Source: RZZS01 sp964491785 (GTDB taxonomy: Bacteria > Pseudomonadota > Alphaproteobacteria > Micavibrionales > Micavibrionaceae). Taken from it: 64,000 nucleotides of DNA. This document shows, piece by piece, positions 53,065-61,949 of this stretch (position 1 is the first letter of the stretch; every line of letters starts with the position of its first letter). The translations under genes and the position numbers were made by a program. The notes beneath the pieces were generated by a model. The model was not told the DNA's origin. It ran no database searches and saw nothing but the letters and a program-made list of their open reading frames with translations. The DNA is taken from contig CAZBGS010000006.1 of the NCBI GenBank assembly GCA_964491785.1, forward strand, positions 78,232 to 142,231, in the 5' to 3' direction.

Positions 53065-53952
53065 TTAAGGCGAGCAACTGCCGCCCTTATAAACGCATCC
53101 GGGATTAGTACAGAACGCATCAGGGCCGGGACGTCCCTGAAGAACAGGCAGGATTTGCACTCCGGTGGGCTGGGGCCCGGTGCAGGCTCCGGGCGCAAGA
53201 AATTCGGAAATCATCTCATGCATTGCTCTATTTATTGGTCGTTGTGCCAGATGATCCCACATGGTCTCACGCAAGGCCAGGTTTAGTTGCATCGGCCATC
53301 TGCCGTCTTTGACGCACGGATCAGGCAGCTCTCTCTTGTCCGGGGTGTCCCTGTAATTCTCGAACGAGAAAAATCCGTCATGCGGCCTGGTAGCGAAATT
53401 GTAGCACTTTGCAAGTTGCCAGACGACGGCCAGCCTGTCACAGAAATAGCTGCCGCCGCTAACATCGTCAGGTTCATAATCGTCCGGAACCCGTCCTCCA
53501 AGGAATGTATGCCCGAAATTCGCACCCAGATAGGATATCAGGGCGGCATTCACTCCAGCTTGCAGCGCGTTATCGGTCGCTGTTTCGGGACGAACCATAC
53601 CCCATTGCTGGGTTTCGCTGAAAAGTCTGGCAATTGGCCCCGCGGTTACATCAAGAAATTTATCAAAACAGGTATATTCAAGCACGCTATCCGCCTTGAA
53701 GATCAAGTTCTGGTTTTGTACGACTTCTCTCTCGGCTGTCAGCCAAGCATGTGACTCAAGAGATTGCCAGTAATTACAGTCGCATGTGCTACCGGCGATG
53801 ACTCCTGGCCCGTCAGCGGCGACCGCGCATTCTGCCATTGCTTTCTTCGTGACTGGAAAGGCCAGCAAGACCGCCGCTGCCAACAGGCACAGGCAAATCT
53901 GCATTGTCGAGGAATTGCTATGCCCGGAGGCAAGACCCGCTCTAAATCCCAT
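53065..53952 (-). CDS. Secreted Cys-containing protein, unknown function
   Basis: 295 aa, mature part after a signal peptide (ICLCLLAAAVLLAFPVTKKAMA, about 19-40). At least nine cysteines occur, several in short conserved-looking blocks (STCDCNYWQSLESHAWLTAEREV, VLEYTCFDKFLDV, YFCDRLAVVWQLAKCYNF). YTCFDKF and QNQNLIFKADSVL look like a real family, but I cannot name it. ATG 53952 has AAAGG at good spacing and gives an N-extension before the hydrophobic core. It sits after the lipid A genes on the same strand but with a 129-base gap. Confidence 0.6.
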   Translation of the reverse strand: MGFRAGLASGHSNSSTMQICLCLLAAAVLLAFPVTKKAMAECAVAADGPGVIAGSTCDCNYWQSLESHAWLTAEREVVQNQNLIFKADSVLEYTCFDKFLDVTAGPIARLFSETQQWGMVRPETATDNALQAGVNAALISYLGANFGHTFLGGRVPDDYEPDDVSGGSYFCDRLAVVWQLAKCYNFATRPHDGFFSFENYRDTPDKRELPDPCVKDGRWPMQLNLALRETMWDHLAQRPINRAMHEMISEFLAPGACTGPQPTGVQILPVLQGRPGPDAFCTNPGCVYKGGSCSP

Positions 53953-54238
53953 AACCACTGCCTTTTATCCTTCCTCAGCTATTTCCGCTCTAATTTATGG
54001 CGAACGGTATTCCTCTTAATTCTATCCTGAATCCTGCTCCAACGGCAAAATCAACATTTCAAGGCATGCAAAAAACCCCAGGAATCCTGTACACAGCCTC
54101 ATTTACACGAGCCGCTACCGACACATGGCCTCGCTTCTATTTGATTTTATCATAACGGTAAACGGAAAGAAAAAAAGATAAATTCAAATAAGTTGTGATC
54201 TATCAGTTAGCTGCCCGCTTCCTTAGAAAACCGCCACC

Positions 54239-54712
54239 TTATTTCGCTAAGCCGATATTTTCCTGATAGCTTCCAGCTTCAGCATCCCATCTGTAAATCC
54301 GGCAGTCGAAATCATTCCAGGGATTATTACAGACCATAAGATCGGATATCCCGCTTTGCGGGCTTTCCTGCCTGCCGACACTGAGGGCATTAAACTCTCC
54401 GATCGCGACAAGCTTTCCGTCAACCTCGGCAAGCGCAAAATGCCTGCATCCCGAAAGAGGAAGGCATCCCCCGTTATTGTTATAAAAGCGGATAATCGTT
54501 TCCGGAACCTTGTCGCTGTTGAGATGAATTCGCGCCAGGCCGTATTCGGAGCCCTCCATACCCTGATCTTCCAGCCACTTTGCCAGTCTTTTCGAAAGCA
54601 ACGCGTCAGGCTTGTCGCCAAAATTGATAAATTCCGCTGCCAGTGAACCGCCGTGCATAACCTGAAAGCTGATAAACAGGCATAAAAAAAAGAATATTAA
54701 CCTGTTGGACAT
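54239..54712 (-). CDS. Putative secreted protein, 157 aa
   Basis: From ATG 54712: signal peptide (NRLIFFFLCLFISFQVMHGGSLA) followed by about 130 soluble residues with CLPLSGCRHFAL and MVCNNPWNDFDCRIY, that is four cysteines in two pairs. The NNNGGCLPLSGCRHF region reads like a Ca-binding or lipid-binding loop, but I do not recognise the family. It starts 10 bases after the DUF3126 stop, so it is likely in the olsBA operon. Confidence 0.55.
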   Translation of the reverse strand: MSNRLIFFFLCLFISFQVMHGGSLAAEFINFGDKPDALLSKRLAKWLEDQGMEGSEYGLARIHLNSDKVPETIIRFYNNNGGCLPLSGCRHFALAEVDGKLVAIGEFNALSVGRQESPQSGISDLMVCNNPWNDFDCRIYRWDAEAGSYQENIGLAK

Positions 54713-54722
54713 TGCATGCTTG

Positions 54723-54947
54723 TTATGAAGCCGCCGACAGGTCGATGTCCAGAATTGCCATGTTAAAATCATAGGAGGTTTCTCCGTCCTCGGTATCTTT
54801 ATAGATAGTACCGATGAACTCGCCTTTTATCAAAACCTCGACCGAATCCATGGCGTTCTTGCGCATACGTAAGGCAATGTCGGGGTTTCTGAATTTCCCC
54901 GAGATGTAGGATTGCAGTTTGGATACTTCTTCTGCTGTAAAATTCAT
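54723..54947 (-). CDS. DUF3126 family protein
   Basis: 74 aa. VSKLQSYISGKFRNPDIALR, VEVLIKGEFIGTIYKDTEDGETSYDFNMAILDIDL matches DUF3126, a small family nearly restricted to alphaproteobacteria; function unknown. GGAGAG lies five bases before the ATG. It follows olsA by 17 bases. Confidence 0.88.
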   Translation of the reverse strand: MNFTAEEVSKLQSYISGKFRNPDIALRMRKNAMDSVEVLIKGEFIGTIYKDTEDGETSYDFNMAILDIDLSAAS

Positions 54948-54964
54948 TAATCTCTCCTTGAAGA

Positions 54965-55774
54965 TCAGGATGAAAGAGTAGCCTGACGCAAGCTCGTGTC
55001 AAGCTCGGGTTTGTATACTTCGCCAGTTTTAAGACCATGGATCACGCTTCCATGGCAGGCAGCTGCCAGTGCCTTCCTGTCACTGAACCAGGACGGGTCA
55101 AGAGGCTCGTGGAATATCAGGCGAATTGTCGCACCGTGGCCCTTTGCGAACTCCCATAAATGAGGCGCGAGTTCCGTTTCAGGTTTATACCAGGCATAAC
55201 GGTCGATTTCTTCCTGCGTGGCCGCATTCAACAGGCAAATGGTAAGAGGTTGAATTCTCACATTTCGCGAACCCCCGTTTTCATGCAGTACGGTTGAGAG
55301 AAGCGATGATTTGAAAGGCAATACCTGCCTGCCGTCGGTCGATGTGCCTTCTGCGAAAAGTATGATGCTTTTCCCTCGTTCGAGCATTGCCGCAACGGAA
55401 TTGATGCCGTGCCTTGCGGTCTTGGGATTGCGGTCGATAAATGCTGTTTGTTGCAACTGCGCGAGTGCTCCGAAAACCGGCCATCCTGCCACCTCTTTCT
55501 TCGCCACGAACGAAGCGGACAGAACGCTGCCTGTCGCCGGTATATCCAGATAAGAAATATGGTTCGCAATAAAGAGCGTACTCCCGGAACAGGGTTCTCC
55601 GCAAACTTCTATCCGTATACCGAAAAACCGGCATATCCCGGCATGCCAAAGAACAGGCACCTTATAGACATATTTTTCATCGAAAAATTTGAGAATTATC
55701 AATTGCGCTGGAAGAAGCAGCAAAGTCCACAGGACAAAAGCCAGTCCCTTAAATACTGCTGCAATAATATTCAT
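54965..55774 (-). CDS. olsA: 1-acyl-sn-glycerol-3-phosphate/lyso-ornithine-lipid acyltransferase (OlsA-type)
   Basis: 269 aa PlsC-domain protein. Membrane anchor (about 5-30). FIANHISYLDIPATG is the HxxxxD catalytic motif, and FAEGTSTDGRQVLPFKSSL the substrate-binding motif. It lies directly behind an OlsB-like gene with an ATGA overlap, so O-acylation of lyso-ornithine lipid is the best guess; a general PlsC role cannot be excluded. Confidence 0.83.
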   Translation of the reverse strand: MNIIAAVFKGLAFVLWTLLLLPAQLIILKFFDEKYVYKVPVLWHAGICRFFGIRIEVCGEPCSGSTLFIANHISYLDIPATGSVLSASFVAKKEVAGWPVFGALAQLQQTAFIDRNPKTARHGINSVAAMLERGKSIILFAEGTSTDGRQVLPFKSSLLSTVLHENGGSRNVRIQPLTICLLNAATQEEIDRYAWYKPETELAPHLWEFAKGHGATIRLIFHEPLDPSWFSDRKALAAACHGSVIHGLKTGEVYKPELDTSLRQATLSS

Positions 55775-56619
55775 TGAGCCGCTTCTTGCGCCATAACGCT
55801 TCCTGCTTCAAGCGCCGCTTCACTGGCATCGGACACGATTCTTGTCGTTGTCCGCGCATAATGCCTGCGGTACCTGTCTGTTACCAGATGCGTGGGCAGT
55901 ACGATGCAGACATCGGTGGTCTGGAAGATGTCATCTACAATCGCCCCATCTCCGATATAGGCCCCAAGGCGAAGGTAACCCTTGATTAAAGGAGGCAGCG
56001 TGTTGAAAACTTCACGGGGATTGATATCTTCGATCGCGGTCAGGTTCATATTGACGTACCTCTCCCCAAGCGCTCTGGGGCGAAGCTCCTCCGGAGCCAG
56101 ATGAAAATGATACATATAAGAAAGGCAGGAGGAAATCTTGCTGATGTCGGTTTCATGTATGCTCGCGCAGCCGAACATAAGCTGTACGTTATAATGCGAG
56201 ATATAACCGGCGATACCCTGCCATAACAATTGCATCACTGGCCGCGTACGATATTCCGGCAGTACGCATGAGCGACCAAGCTCAAGCAACGAATGCCCGC
56301 AGGTCAGAAGCGGGGAGATGTCAAACTCGCTGCTTGTGTAAAAATTTCCGTGTTTATTGATGATTTCCTGGCGTAACAGCCTGTAAGTGCCGACTATATT
56401 ATCCCTTGTGTTCCCGCGTGAGCGATCGACTACTACCAGATGATCTGCGATTGGGTCGTATTCGTCGAAGTCACGCCTCTCCTTTGCCATTTCCTCTGTC
56501 GGGATGGCTGAATACTCCTCGTAAAAAACCTTATAGCGCAAGTGCTGCGCGGCTTCTACTTCCTCAGCACTTTCTGCAAGTCGTACTGATATGGAATCTG
56601 TTTCGGTAGTTTTTACCAT
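55771..56619 (-). CDS. olsB: L-ornithine N-alpha-acyltransferase (OlsB-like, GNAT hemolysin-like)
   Basis: 282 aa. LRYKVFYEEYSAIPTEEMAKERRDFDEYDPIADHLVVVD, VGTYRLLRQE and LLELGRSCVLPEYRTRPVMQLLWQGIAGYI belong to the GNAT-like hemolysin/OlsB family that transfers 3-hydroxyacyl groups from ACP to ornithine. Start ATG 56619. Followed by olsA, completing the two-step ornithine lipid pathway. Confidence 0.83.
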   Translation of the reverse strand: MVKTTETDSISVRLAESAEEVEAAQHLRYKVFYEEYSAIPTEEMAKERRDFDEYDPIADHLVVVDRSRGNTRDNIVGTYRLLRQEIINKHGNFYTSSEFDISPLLTCGHSLLELGRSCVLPEYRTRPVMQLLWQGIAGYISHYNVQLMFGCASIHETDISKISSCLSYMYHFHLAPEELRPRALGERYVNMNLTAIEDINPREVFNTLPPLIKGYLRLGAYIGDGAIVDDIFQTTDVCIVLPTHLVTDRYRRHYARTTTRIVSDASEAALEAGSVMAQEAAQ

Positions 56620-56788
56620 CACACCAGTCTTTATTGATCCGGCACAGTCTTACTTGATCCAAAATAATCAGGCAACTCTAGAATCAGTTTATAACATATG
56701 CAAATTGTAATTTTTATAGCTGGGTTAACCTTGACCGGAGAGCAGTCCGTCCATTTCAATAGAAATATCCCGGAAATCAGGAGCTTGC

Positions 56789-57313
56789 ATGTATAACGTA
56801 CTATTTGTCTGCCTTGGTAATATTTGCCGTTCTCCGCTGGCTGAGGGGGTTTTAAGAAAAAAACTTGAAGAAGAGGGTCTGCTGGGCCGGGTCAGAGTTG
56901 ATTCGGCCGGGCTACACGGTTTTCATGAAGGCGAGCCCCCCGATCGTAGATCCATCAAGGCAGCGCTGGCGCGCGGTTACTCTCTGGAAGGCCAGCTGGC
57001 CCGCAAGATCACTCAGGAAGATTTTTATCAATTCGATCTCATTATAGGAATGGATTTCGCCAACAAGGTAGCTTTGGAAAGGGTTAAGCCCGAAAACTCC
57101 AGAGCTGAAATCCATTTGCTGCTGGACTTTGCCGAAAATCCCGCTCAAAGGGAAGTCCCCGATCCGTATTATGGCGGAGCCAAAGATTTCGAACACATCA
57201 TTAACCTGATAGAATCCGGAACCGAAGGACTTGTAAAAATCCTGAGAAATCTTCCGCAATCTCACCATCCCGCACCACCCTCAGTTAAGGATAAGCCGAC
57301 GCGATCGGCGTGA
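56789..57313 (+). CDS. Low-molecular-weight protein-tyrosine phosphatase
   Basis: 174 aa. P-loop CLGNICRS at the N-terminus (Cys8, Arg14) and the general-acid motif DPYYGG. AEGVLRKKL and DLIIGMDFAN are typical. It removes phosphate from tyrosine kinases of exopolysaccharide systems or from small molecules. AGGAG lies five bases before the ATG. The C-terminal 20 residues (HHPAPPSVKDKPTRSA) are an unstructured extension. It ends five bases before a tRNA gene. Confidence 0.92.
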   Translation: MYNVLFVCLGNICRSPLAEGVLRKKLEEEGLLGRVRVDSAGLHGFHEGEPPDRRSIKAALARGYSLEGQLARKITQEDFYQFDLIIGMDFANKVALERVKPENSRAEIHLLLDFAENPAQREVPDPYYGGAKDFEHIINLIESGTEGLVKILRNLPQSHHPAPPSVKDKPTRSA

Positions 57314-57316
57314 GAA

Positions 57317-57393
57317 TGGCGTCCCCGGCGGGATTCGAACCCACGGCCCCAGGATTAGGAATCCTGTGCTCTATCCTGCTGAGCTACGGGGAC
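57317..57393 (-). tRNA. tRNA-Arg (anticodon CCU)
   Basis: Read on the minus strand: acceptor stem GTCCCCG/CGGGGAC, anticodon stem CAGGA/TCCTG around TTCCTAA, T-loop TTCGAAT, CCA end encoded. The anticodon CCT in DNA reads AGG codons. It lies between the phosphatase gene and an HlyD-type gene. Confidence 0.95.
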
Positions 57394-57449
57394 AGATTGC
57401 ATTTCGAATATTGTTTAGCAGATAAAAAAGAGAAACTGAATATAAAACT

Positions 57450-58691
57450 CTAATTCGCTGCTGCGGAGCAGGGGCTCCCCCTGGCTGATCCGCCGCATCC
57501 GCTGGTGGCTGTTTTCGGCAGGAAAGAGGCTCTGGCGACGGCTTTCTGCAAATCGTCAAGTTTGATTTCATCCATTTCGGCAACGATAGTAGTTTTTTCC
57601 CGGATCATGGGCCCGGGGTCGGTTACCACCAGATCTCTCTTGGAAAGGCCGCTGGTAATCCGGTAGGTATATAACCCTGCTTCACTGGTCTCCACAGGAG
57701 CGGGCGCGACCCCGTACCCTCCTTCTTCAAGCGGTTGCGCCACGTACACGAACGTCCTTTCCGGCTCTTCAATGACGGCCGACTTCGGGATTAACAGCGC
57801 ATTGTCCTGTTTGTCGATAATAATATTCGCGAATACTTCCATCCCCGGCGCGAGGCCGGACTTTGGGGGCAGTTTCACGTATACCTCGTAATAAGGCGCA
57901 TCCATGTCGCCCTTCTTGTACTTGCCCTGTACGCTCGCCTCATAGACATTTCCCGGAGATGAAGGAAGCTCGACCAGTGCCTGCTGCCCGGCCGACACCT
58001 TCGTCACCTCTTCTTCCAGAAGCGATAGAACAACTTGCAGCGGCTCGGGATCTCCAACACGGAACAACTCCTGCCCTGCATGCACTTCCTGACCTGCGCT
58101 TATGTTCTGCCAGATCACGGTGCCTGCCACGGGAGATCTCAAAACATAACTGTCAAGCTCTGCCGCGATTATTTCTTCCTGGGTCAGTGCATCCTCATAA
58201 CCTTTTAAATATCTTGCATAAGCCTCATGATCCAGCTTGCCGCTGTTTAGCAGCGTTCTTGCCTCAAGATATTCCTTGTGACGCAAGCGAACGATAGCTT
58301 TCTGAGCTGCCAGATTCTCCTCCGCTTTTCCTTTTTCCAGCCTGGCCAAAGGCACATTGCGGCCTACTCTAATTCCCGGTTCGCTCAGCACTTCTACGAC
58401 AAGGCCGTCCCTTTTGGCCGCGATGATAGCCTGACGTTCAGGTTTGACCAGCCCCCTGGCCTTGACCAGTTGCAGAGCGGGGGCCTCCTTAACCCTTGCC
58501 AGCCGGTAATAACCCCCGGCCGCTTCTGGCAAATGCTTGCCGGAACTCTCCTGATGCGAGGAAGCCGCTACTACTGGCTTAATACCAGAGTCAGGCGATA
58601 CGACCAGCGAATTTTGCAGCAGACGATAAAATCCGGCGGCCAGAAAGGCCGCCAGAAGAAAAACAAAAACCAATGCGAAACTGTAGCGCAC
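57450..58691 (-). CDS. Membrane fusion (HlyD/RND adaptor) protein
   Basis: 413 aa. N-terminal membrane anchor (ALVFVFLLAAFLAAGFY), then a biotinyl-lipoyl-like domain (RDGLVVEVLSEPGIRVGRNVPLARLEKG and RSPVAGTVIWQNISAGQEVHAGQELF), a helical hairpin of about 60 residues (about 125-180), and a beta-barrel domain (GLAPGMEVFANIIIDKQDNALLIPKSAV). The C-terminus carries a Cys/Gly-rich tail (SGCGGSARGSPCSAA). Such adaptors bridge inner- and outer-membrane export components; no RND, MFS or ABC partner is next to it. The start is GTG with GAGGG upstream. Confidence 0.85.
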   Translation of the reverse strand: MRYSFALVFVFLLAAFLAAGFYRLLQNSLVVSPDSGIKPVVAASSHQESSGKHLPEAAGGYYRLARVKEAPALQLVKARGLVKPERQAIIAAKRDGLVVEVLSEPGIRVGRNVPLARLEKGKAEENLAAQKAIVRLRHKEYLEARTLLNSGKLDHEAYARYLKGYEDALTQEEIIAAELDSYVLRSPVAGTVIWQNISAGQEVHAGQELFRVGDPEPLQVVLSLLEEEVTKVSAGQQALVELPSSPGNVYEASVQGKYKKGDMDAPYYEVYVKLPPKSGLAPGMEVFANIIIDKQDNALLIPKSAVIEEPERTFVYVAQPLEEGGYGVAPAPVETSEAGLYTYRITSGLSKRDLVVTDPGPMIREKTTIVAEMDEIKLDDLQKAVARASFLPKTATSGCGGSARGSPCSAAAN

Positions 58692-58718
58692 CTCATACCC
58701 TCTCTGACAGGTAACAGG

Positions 58719-59870
58719 TTACCTGATATAGATATGTACTTCGCTTGTCTCGGCTTCCCTGCTCGGGGTGTAGGAAAGATCGATCCGCTCAAGCGGAAGC
58801 CCCATCTGCGTTAATGTGCGCAGAACCTTTTCTGCGTTCCGGCGGGATCTTGTGCTTTCAATGGCAACTTCCGCAGCATTGCCGCCTGCCGGATGAACAG
58901 CCACCAGTTCGAACCTTGCCGCAGGATAACGTTCCAGAGCCTGACTTACAGCAATATAGACCGGTTGCTCGTAAGAAACATCCTGTTTGTTGAAACGAAT
59001 TTTTACCAGCGGACGAGGCGAGGGCGGTGTTGCCCGTTTAAGCTCGCCCGGAGTGAAACTGGCAGGAGAGATGCCCGAGAAAGGCCGGTTTGAAAGGCTC
59101 TTCCCGTAAAGATCCCCCTGTGAAATAGCCAGCGCCAGAGTCCGCAGATTGCTCCGTTCGGTCGAAAGATAGGTTGCGGTTCTGGTAATATCGTCGTTGA
59201 CGTTGTTCAAAAGCCGGTCAATGACGACCAGAGTATTGTTGATAGCGTCTTCAAGCTCGGAAAGCCGTACGTGATCTTCCTCGACAGCTCCGGAAAGGCT
59301 GTATGATGCCCTCACAGACTCAAGCAGATAATTGGCCAGCGATGCGACCCGGGAATTTTCCAGCGCCACTTCGTTCAGGCGCGTTATATTGTTGGACAGA
59401 CTTTCAAGATTGGACTGCGCCAACGCCAGACGTTGCACAAGACGGGGGTTCCCCGGCGTGGTTCCCGTCTGAAGCTGCGTGCTGATGGTTCCAACGTTGC
59501 CATAATAGTCGGCGGCGATAACTTCAGCCTGCTGCTCAAGCTCGACCAGACTTTCCGATAGGGCGGAGACGTCACTTTGAAGAGCGAACAATTCTCCCCG
59601 TAGCTGAACGACCTTGCGTCCGACAATGGTATCCACATTGTCGTAATAGGAAGGGCCGGTCATTATGTTCGCATCCACCACGGGAGCCACTTTCGGCTTG
59701 CTGTAAACGCGGCTGTGCAGTTCTGGAGGAAGCGGGTCGTTGGTAATCACCAAAGCCGGCTGGCCGTTCTGGGCGAAGGCGGCAACTGAAAAACCAGCTG
59801 TCGTAAACGAACACAGCATTGCCATGAGCAATAAGCCGGGTGATTTGCGTTTGGCCATTGGAGAATTCAT
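58719..59870 (-). CDS. Exported protein with coiled coil and OmpA-like C-terminus
   Basis: 383 aa. Signal peptide (about 12-34). Residues about 70-230 form a long coiled coil (LFALQSDVSALSESLVELEQQAEVI, NLESLSNNITRLNEVAL, LSELEDAINNTLVVIDRLLNNVND). The C-terminal about 105 residues show a periplasmic OmpA/MotB-like pattern (VKIRFNKQDVSYEQPVYIAVSQALERYP, RSRRNAEKVLRTLTQMGLPLERIDLSY). The arrangement suggests a periplasmic, peptidoglycan-linked spacer or scaffold. It is encoded 27 bases before the HlyD-type adaptor, presumably in one operon. Function unknown. Confidence 0.65.
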   Translation of the reverse strand: MNSPMAKRKSPGLLLMAMLCSFTTAGFSVAAFAQNGQPALVITNDPLPPELHSRVYSKPKVAPVVDANIMTGPSYYDNVDTIVGRKVVQLRGELFALQSDVSALSESLVELEQQAEVIAADYYGNVGTISTQLQTGTTPGNPRLVQRLALAQSNLESLSNNITRLNEVALENSRVASLANYLLESVRASYSLSGAVEEDHVRLSELEDAINNTLVVIDRLLNNVNDDITRTATYLSTERSNLRTLALAISQGDLYGKSLSNRPFSGISPASFTPGELKRATPPSPRPLVKIRFNKQDVSYEQPVYIAVSQALERYPAARFELVAVHPAGGNAAEVAIESTRSRRNAEKVLRTLTQMGLPLERIDLSYTPSREAETSEVHIYIR

Positions 59871-60122
59871 GACTTTATTGTTTTCCTTAGATTTGTTTTC
59901 CGGAATGTACGAATCGCGTTATCCTGAGCATTCTAAACCATAGAAGCATACACGAAAATCCCTTTTAAATGAGTGCCTGTCAAGTCATAGACTAAATCAG
60001 TTAACCAAAACTGTGAATTACTCTGTGCATAAATTTAATCCATAATACCGTCTGAATGTAATTCTTGCATTTAAAAGGCATATGACATATGTTGCGCGAA
60101 CTGCACCGCAGGGTCAAATCAA

Positions 60123-60199
60123 GCGCCCGTAGCTCAATTGGATAGAGCATCTGACTACGGATCAGAAGGTTAGGAGTTCGAATCTCTTCGGGCGCGCCA
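60123..60199 (+). tRNA. tRNA-Arg (anticodon ACG)
   Basis: Acceptor stem GCGCCCG/CGGGCGC, anticodon stem TCTGA/TCAGA with ACG, T-loop TTCGAAT, CCA encoded. ACG is deaminated to ICG and reads CGN codons. Followed by a terminator. The restriction-modification operon lies just beyond, so this tRNA is a possible integration target. Confidence 0.95.
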
Positions 60200-60226
60200 T
60201 TTAATCAAACGAAATCAAGAGCATCG

Positions 60227-60251
60227 GCCCGGTTCAATATCGGGCTTTTTT
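60227..60251 (+). terminator. Terminator of tRNA-Arg(ACG)
   Basis: GCCCG (60227-60231), 9-base loop, CGGGC (60241-60245), T6 run. Confidence 0.75.
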
Positions 60252-60599
60252 ATTGGCCGGTCATTTTGTACTGAATTTGCACTAAGCCGGAAAAACGCCG
60301 GGATGGAAAAACATGGCCGGAGAGCCTTGCTTTCTCTCGGCTGCTTTGCTTTTTCGAGGTATACTGAACGGCAGGCAGCGGGGTTGCCGTAGTATCCCCC
60401 GGCTCGGGAATCGGTCGAGCCGGGCAGGGCACCTCCTCCCCCCATGACCGCCCCTCCGAGCAGAGTTATTCCGGCCAGACAAATTTCGCGCAGATAAAGA
60501 GCGGGCAATACCGAAAGGTTGGGAAGCGTTAGGGGAAGTTTATATTTTGTCGAATTTCTCGCGCCTATCGCTGCAAATATTCTTTTAACTAAACCGATG
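60252..60599. other. Intergenic region between tRNA-Arg and the EcoRII-like gene
   Basis: About 350 bases. Small open frames on the minus strand (60215-60508, 60250-60432) have no ribosome-binding sites and overlap the terminator. A second copy of the tRNA 3' end is not visible. I see no gene here. Confidence 0.5.
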
Positions 60600-61949
60600 T
60601 TATGCAGCCCATACCTTTAATCGTGGTTCTACCACCTTGTCACAGAACTCCCTGAAGCTGAGAACATTGGAATGGCCTGCGTATTCCGTTTCCTTGGATT
60701 TGCTTAAGCTTTCGGGAATAACAAGATGAACGCCGAATGAAGCCATATCCTCAATTGCGTTTCCGGCAATGTTTTCATCAACGGTTGTCAGGTAAAGGTT
60801 CCGGCTACCTTTTTCCCGTTCAACCTGTTTCCATCTTTCACGCAATGTAGTTTTTGCACTCAATATAAGTCCGGTGTCACTATCCATGAACTTCACTGAA
60901 GGCAAAACAAAATCGGGCCGCTTTTTTGCTTCAATAACAACCTGTTTTTCAAAAGGAATTCTTCCGCCTAGCAACATGGCCTCGATATGATGTTCATAAG
61001 AGTAGCCAGCTCGGGCCTTACGTTGCTGGCTTGCCGATAGCATGAGAGCATCAATAGCCGAATATTCGTCAATCAGACGCTTGATAACGAAAGAAGGGGA
61101 GAGCTCTACAGGCTTATCCCCCAGTACCTTGCGAACCATACTTACTGAACGCTCGCGCTTCTGAAATTCCTTGAATAGTTCCCACTCAATACTACGGCTT
61201 AACTCGCGCAAAACATCGCCGGGATAGTCGAGCGCAAACGGGTTTATTTCAGCATAGCCGTATTTCTTTAAAAAAGCCGCCTGCGCCAGCCGGGCGAGCT
61301 CTGTTGTGTTTGGCATGGTTGCATTTGTCTTTGCAAACTCATGGATTTTTCCGGCCAGCCATGCCTGAATAACTTGTTCGGCGAAAGAAAAGATACGGTC
61401 CCGCTTTTCGAGCTTTTTGGCTGCGGGGTCAAATTCGCCGATTAGAAAATCCGGTTCCAGATCAAGAAGCTCAATCAAAAAAGCAGCATCATCAGACCCT
61501 GAATCAATTGTCAGGCACTCATAGGCGTATTCGCCTTTATACCGAATGCGCCCCATAATCAGGAACGATGCTGGCAAAAGGTCTTTGAAAACCAGCTTCG
61601 GCAGTCTGGTCAAATGCGTCTCCGGTCCCTTGCTGGTGTAATGTACCAGCCGGGTCAGCTTTTCCTCGTCATCGGCTTGTGGCCAGATGGTAGTAAAATA
61701 TCTTTCCCGGATCGGACTGGCATCTTTTTCCGAACGTTGCTTTTTTTCTAGAGGAGGAAAGAAACCGCCATCGCGTTGCTCATGGGGCATATAAACCCCG
61801 GCCTGATGTTTGTTGCTGAATCGCGCCCAGTCACGGTCATTATTGGAAAGCTTTTTAACGAGCAGACGGTCGGCTTTTTCGAACAACCGAAAAAGTTCGG
61901 CAGCGTCACCATCAACTTCGTCAAATGCCAGTTCTCCTTGTAAACTCAT
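60600..61949 (-). CDS. EcoRII-like type II restriction endonuclease
   Basis: 449 aa. The C-terminal half follows the EcoRII pattern: RKARAGYSYEHHIEAML, KKRPDFVLPS with Asp346, LILSAKTTLRERWKQV with Lys366 and the following Arg, then LYLTTVDENI and VHLVIPESL. This is a PD-(D/E)xK-type core with AKTT. The N-terminal half (RYFTTIWPQADDEEKL) would be the effector DNA-binding domain of EcoRII. EcoRII cuts CCWGG and often needs two sites. Its ATG overlaps the vsr stop in an ATGA arrangement, so translation is coupled. The target CCWGG is inferred from family and the Dcm partner. Confidence 0.82.
   Translation of the reverse strand: MSLQGELAFDEVDGDAAELFRLFEKADRLLVKKLSNNDRDWARFSNKHQAGVYMPHEQRDGGFFPPLEKKQRSEKDASPIRERYFTTIWPQADDEEKLTRLVHYTSKGPETHLTRLPKLVFKDLLPASFLIMGRIRYKGEYAYECLTIDSGSDDAAFLIELLDLEPDFLIGEFDPAAKKLEKRDRIFSFAEQVIQAWLAGKIHEFAKTNATMPNTTELARLAQAAFLKKYGYAEINPFALDYPGDVLRELSRSIEWELFKEFQKRERSVSMVRKVLGDKPVELSPSFVIKRLIDEYSAIDALMLSASQQRKARAGYSYEHHIEAMLLGGRIPFEKQVVIEAKKRPDFVLPSVKFMDSDTGLILSAKTTLRERWKQVEREKGSRNLYLTTVDENIAGNAIEDMASFGVHLVIPESLSKSKETEYAGHSNVLSFREFCDKVVEPRLKVWAA

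Noticed and set aside
60215..60508. Minus-strand frame of 97 aa after tRNA-Arg
   Set aside because: Overlaps the tRNA terminator, lacks a ribosome-binding site, and its composition is unlike its neighbours.
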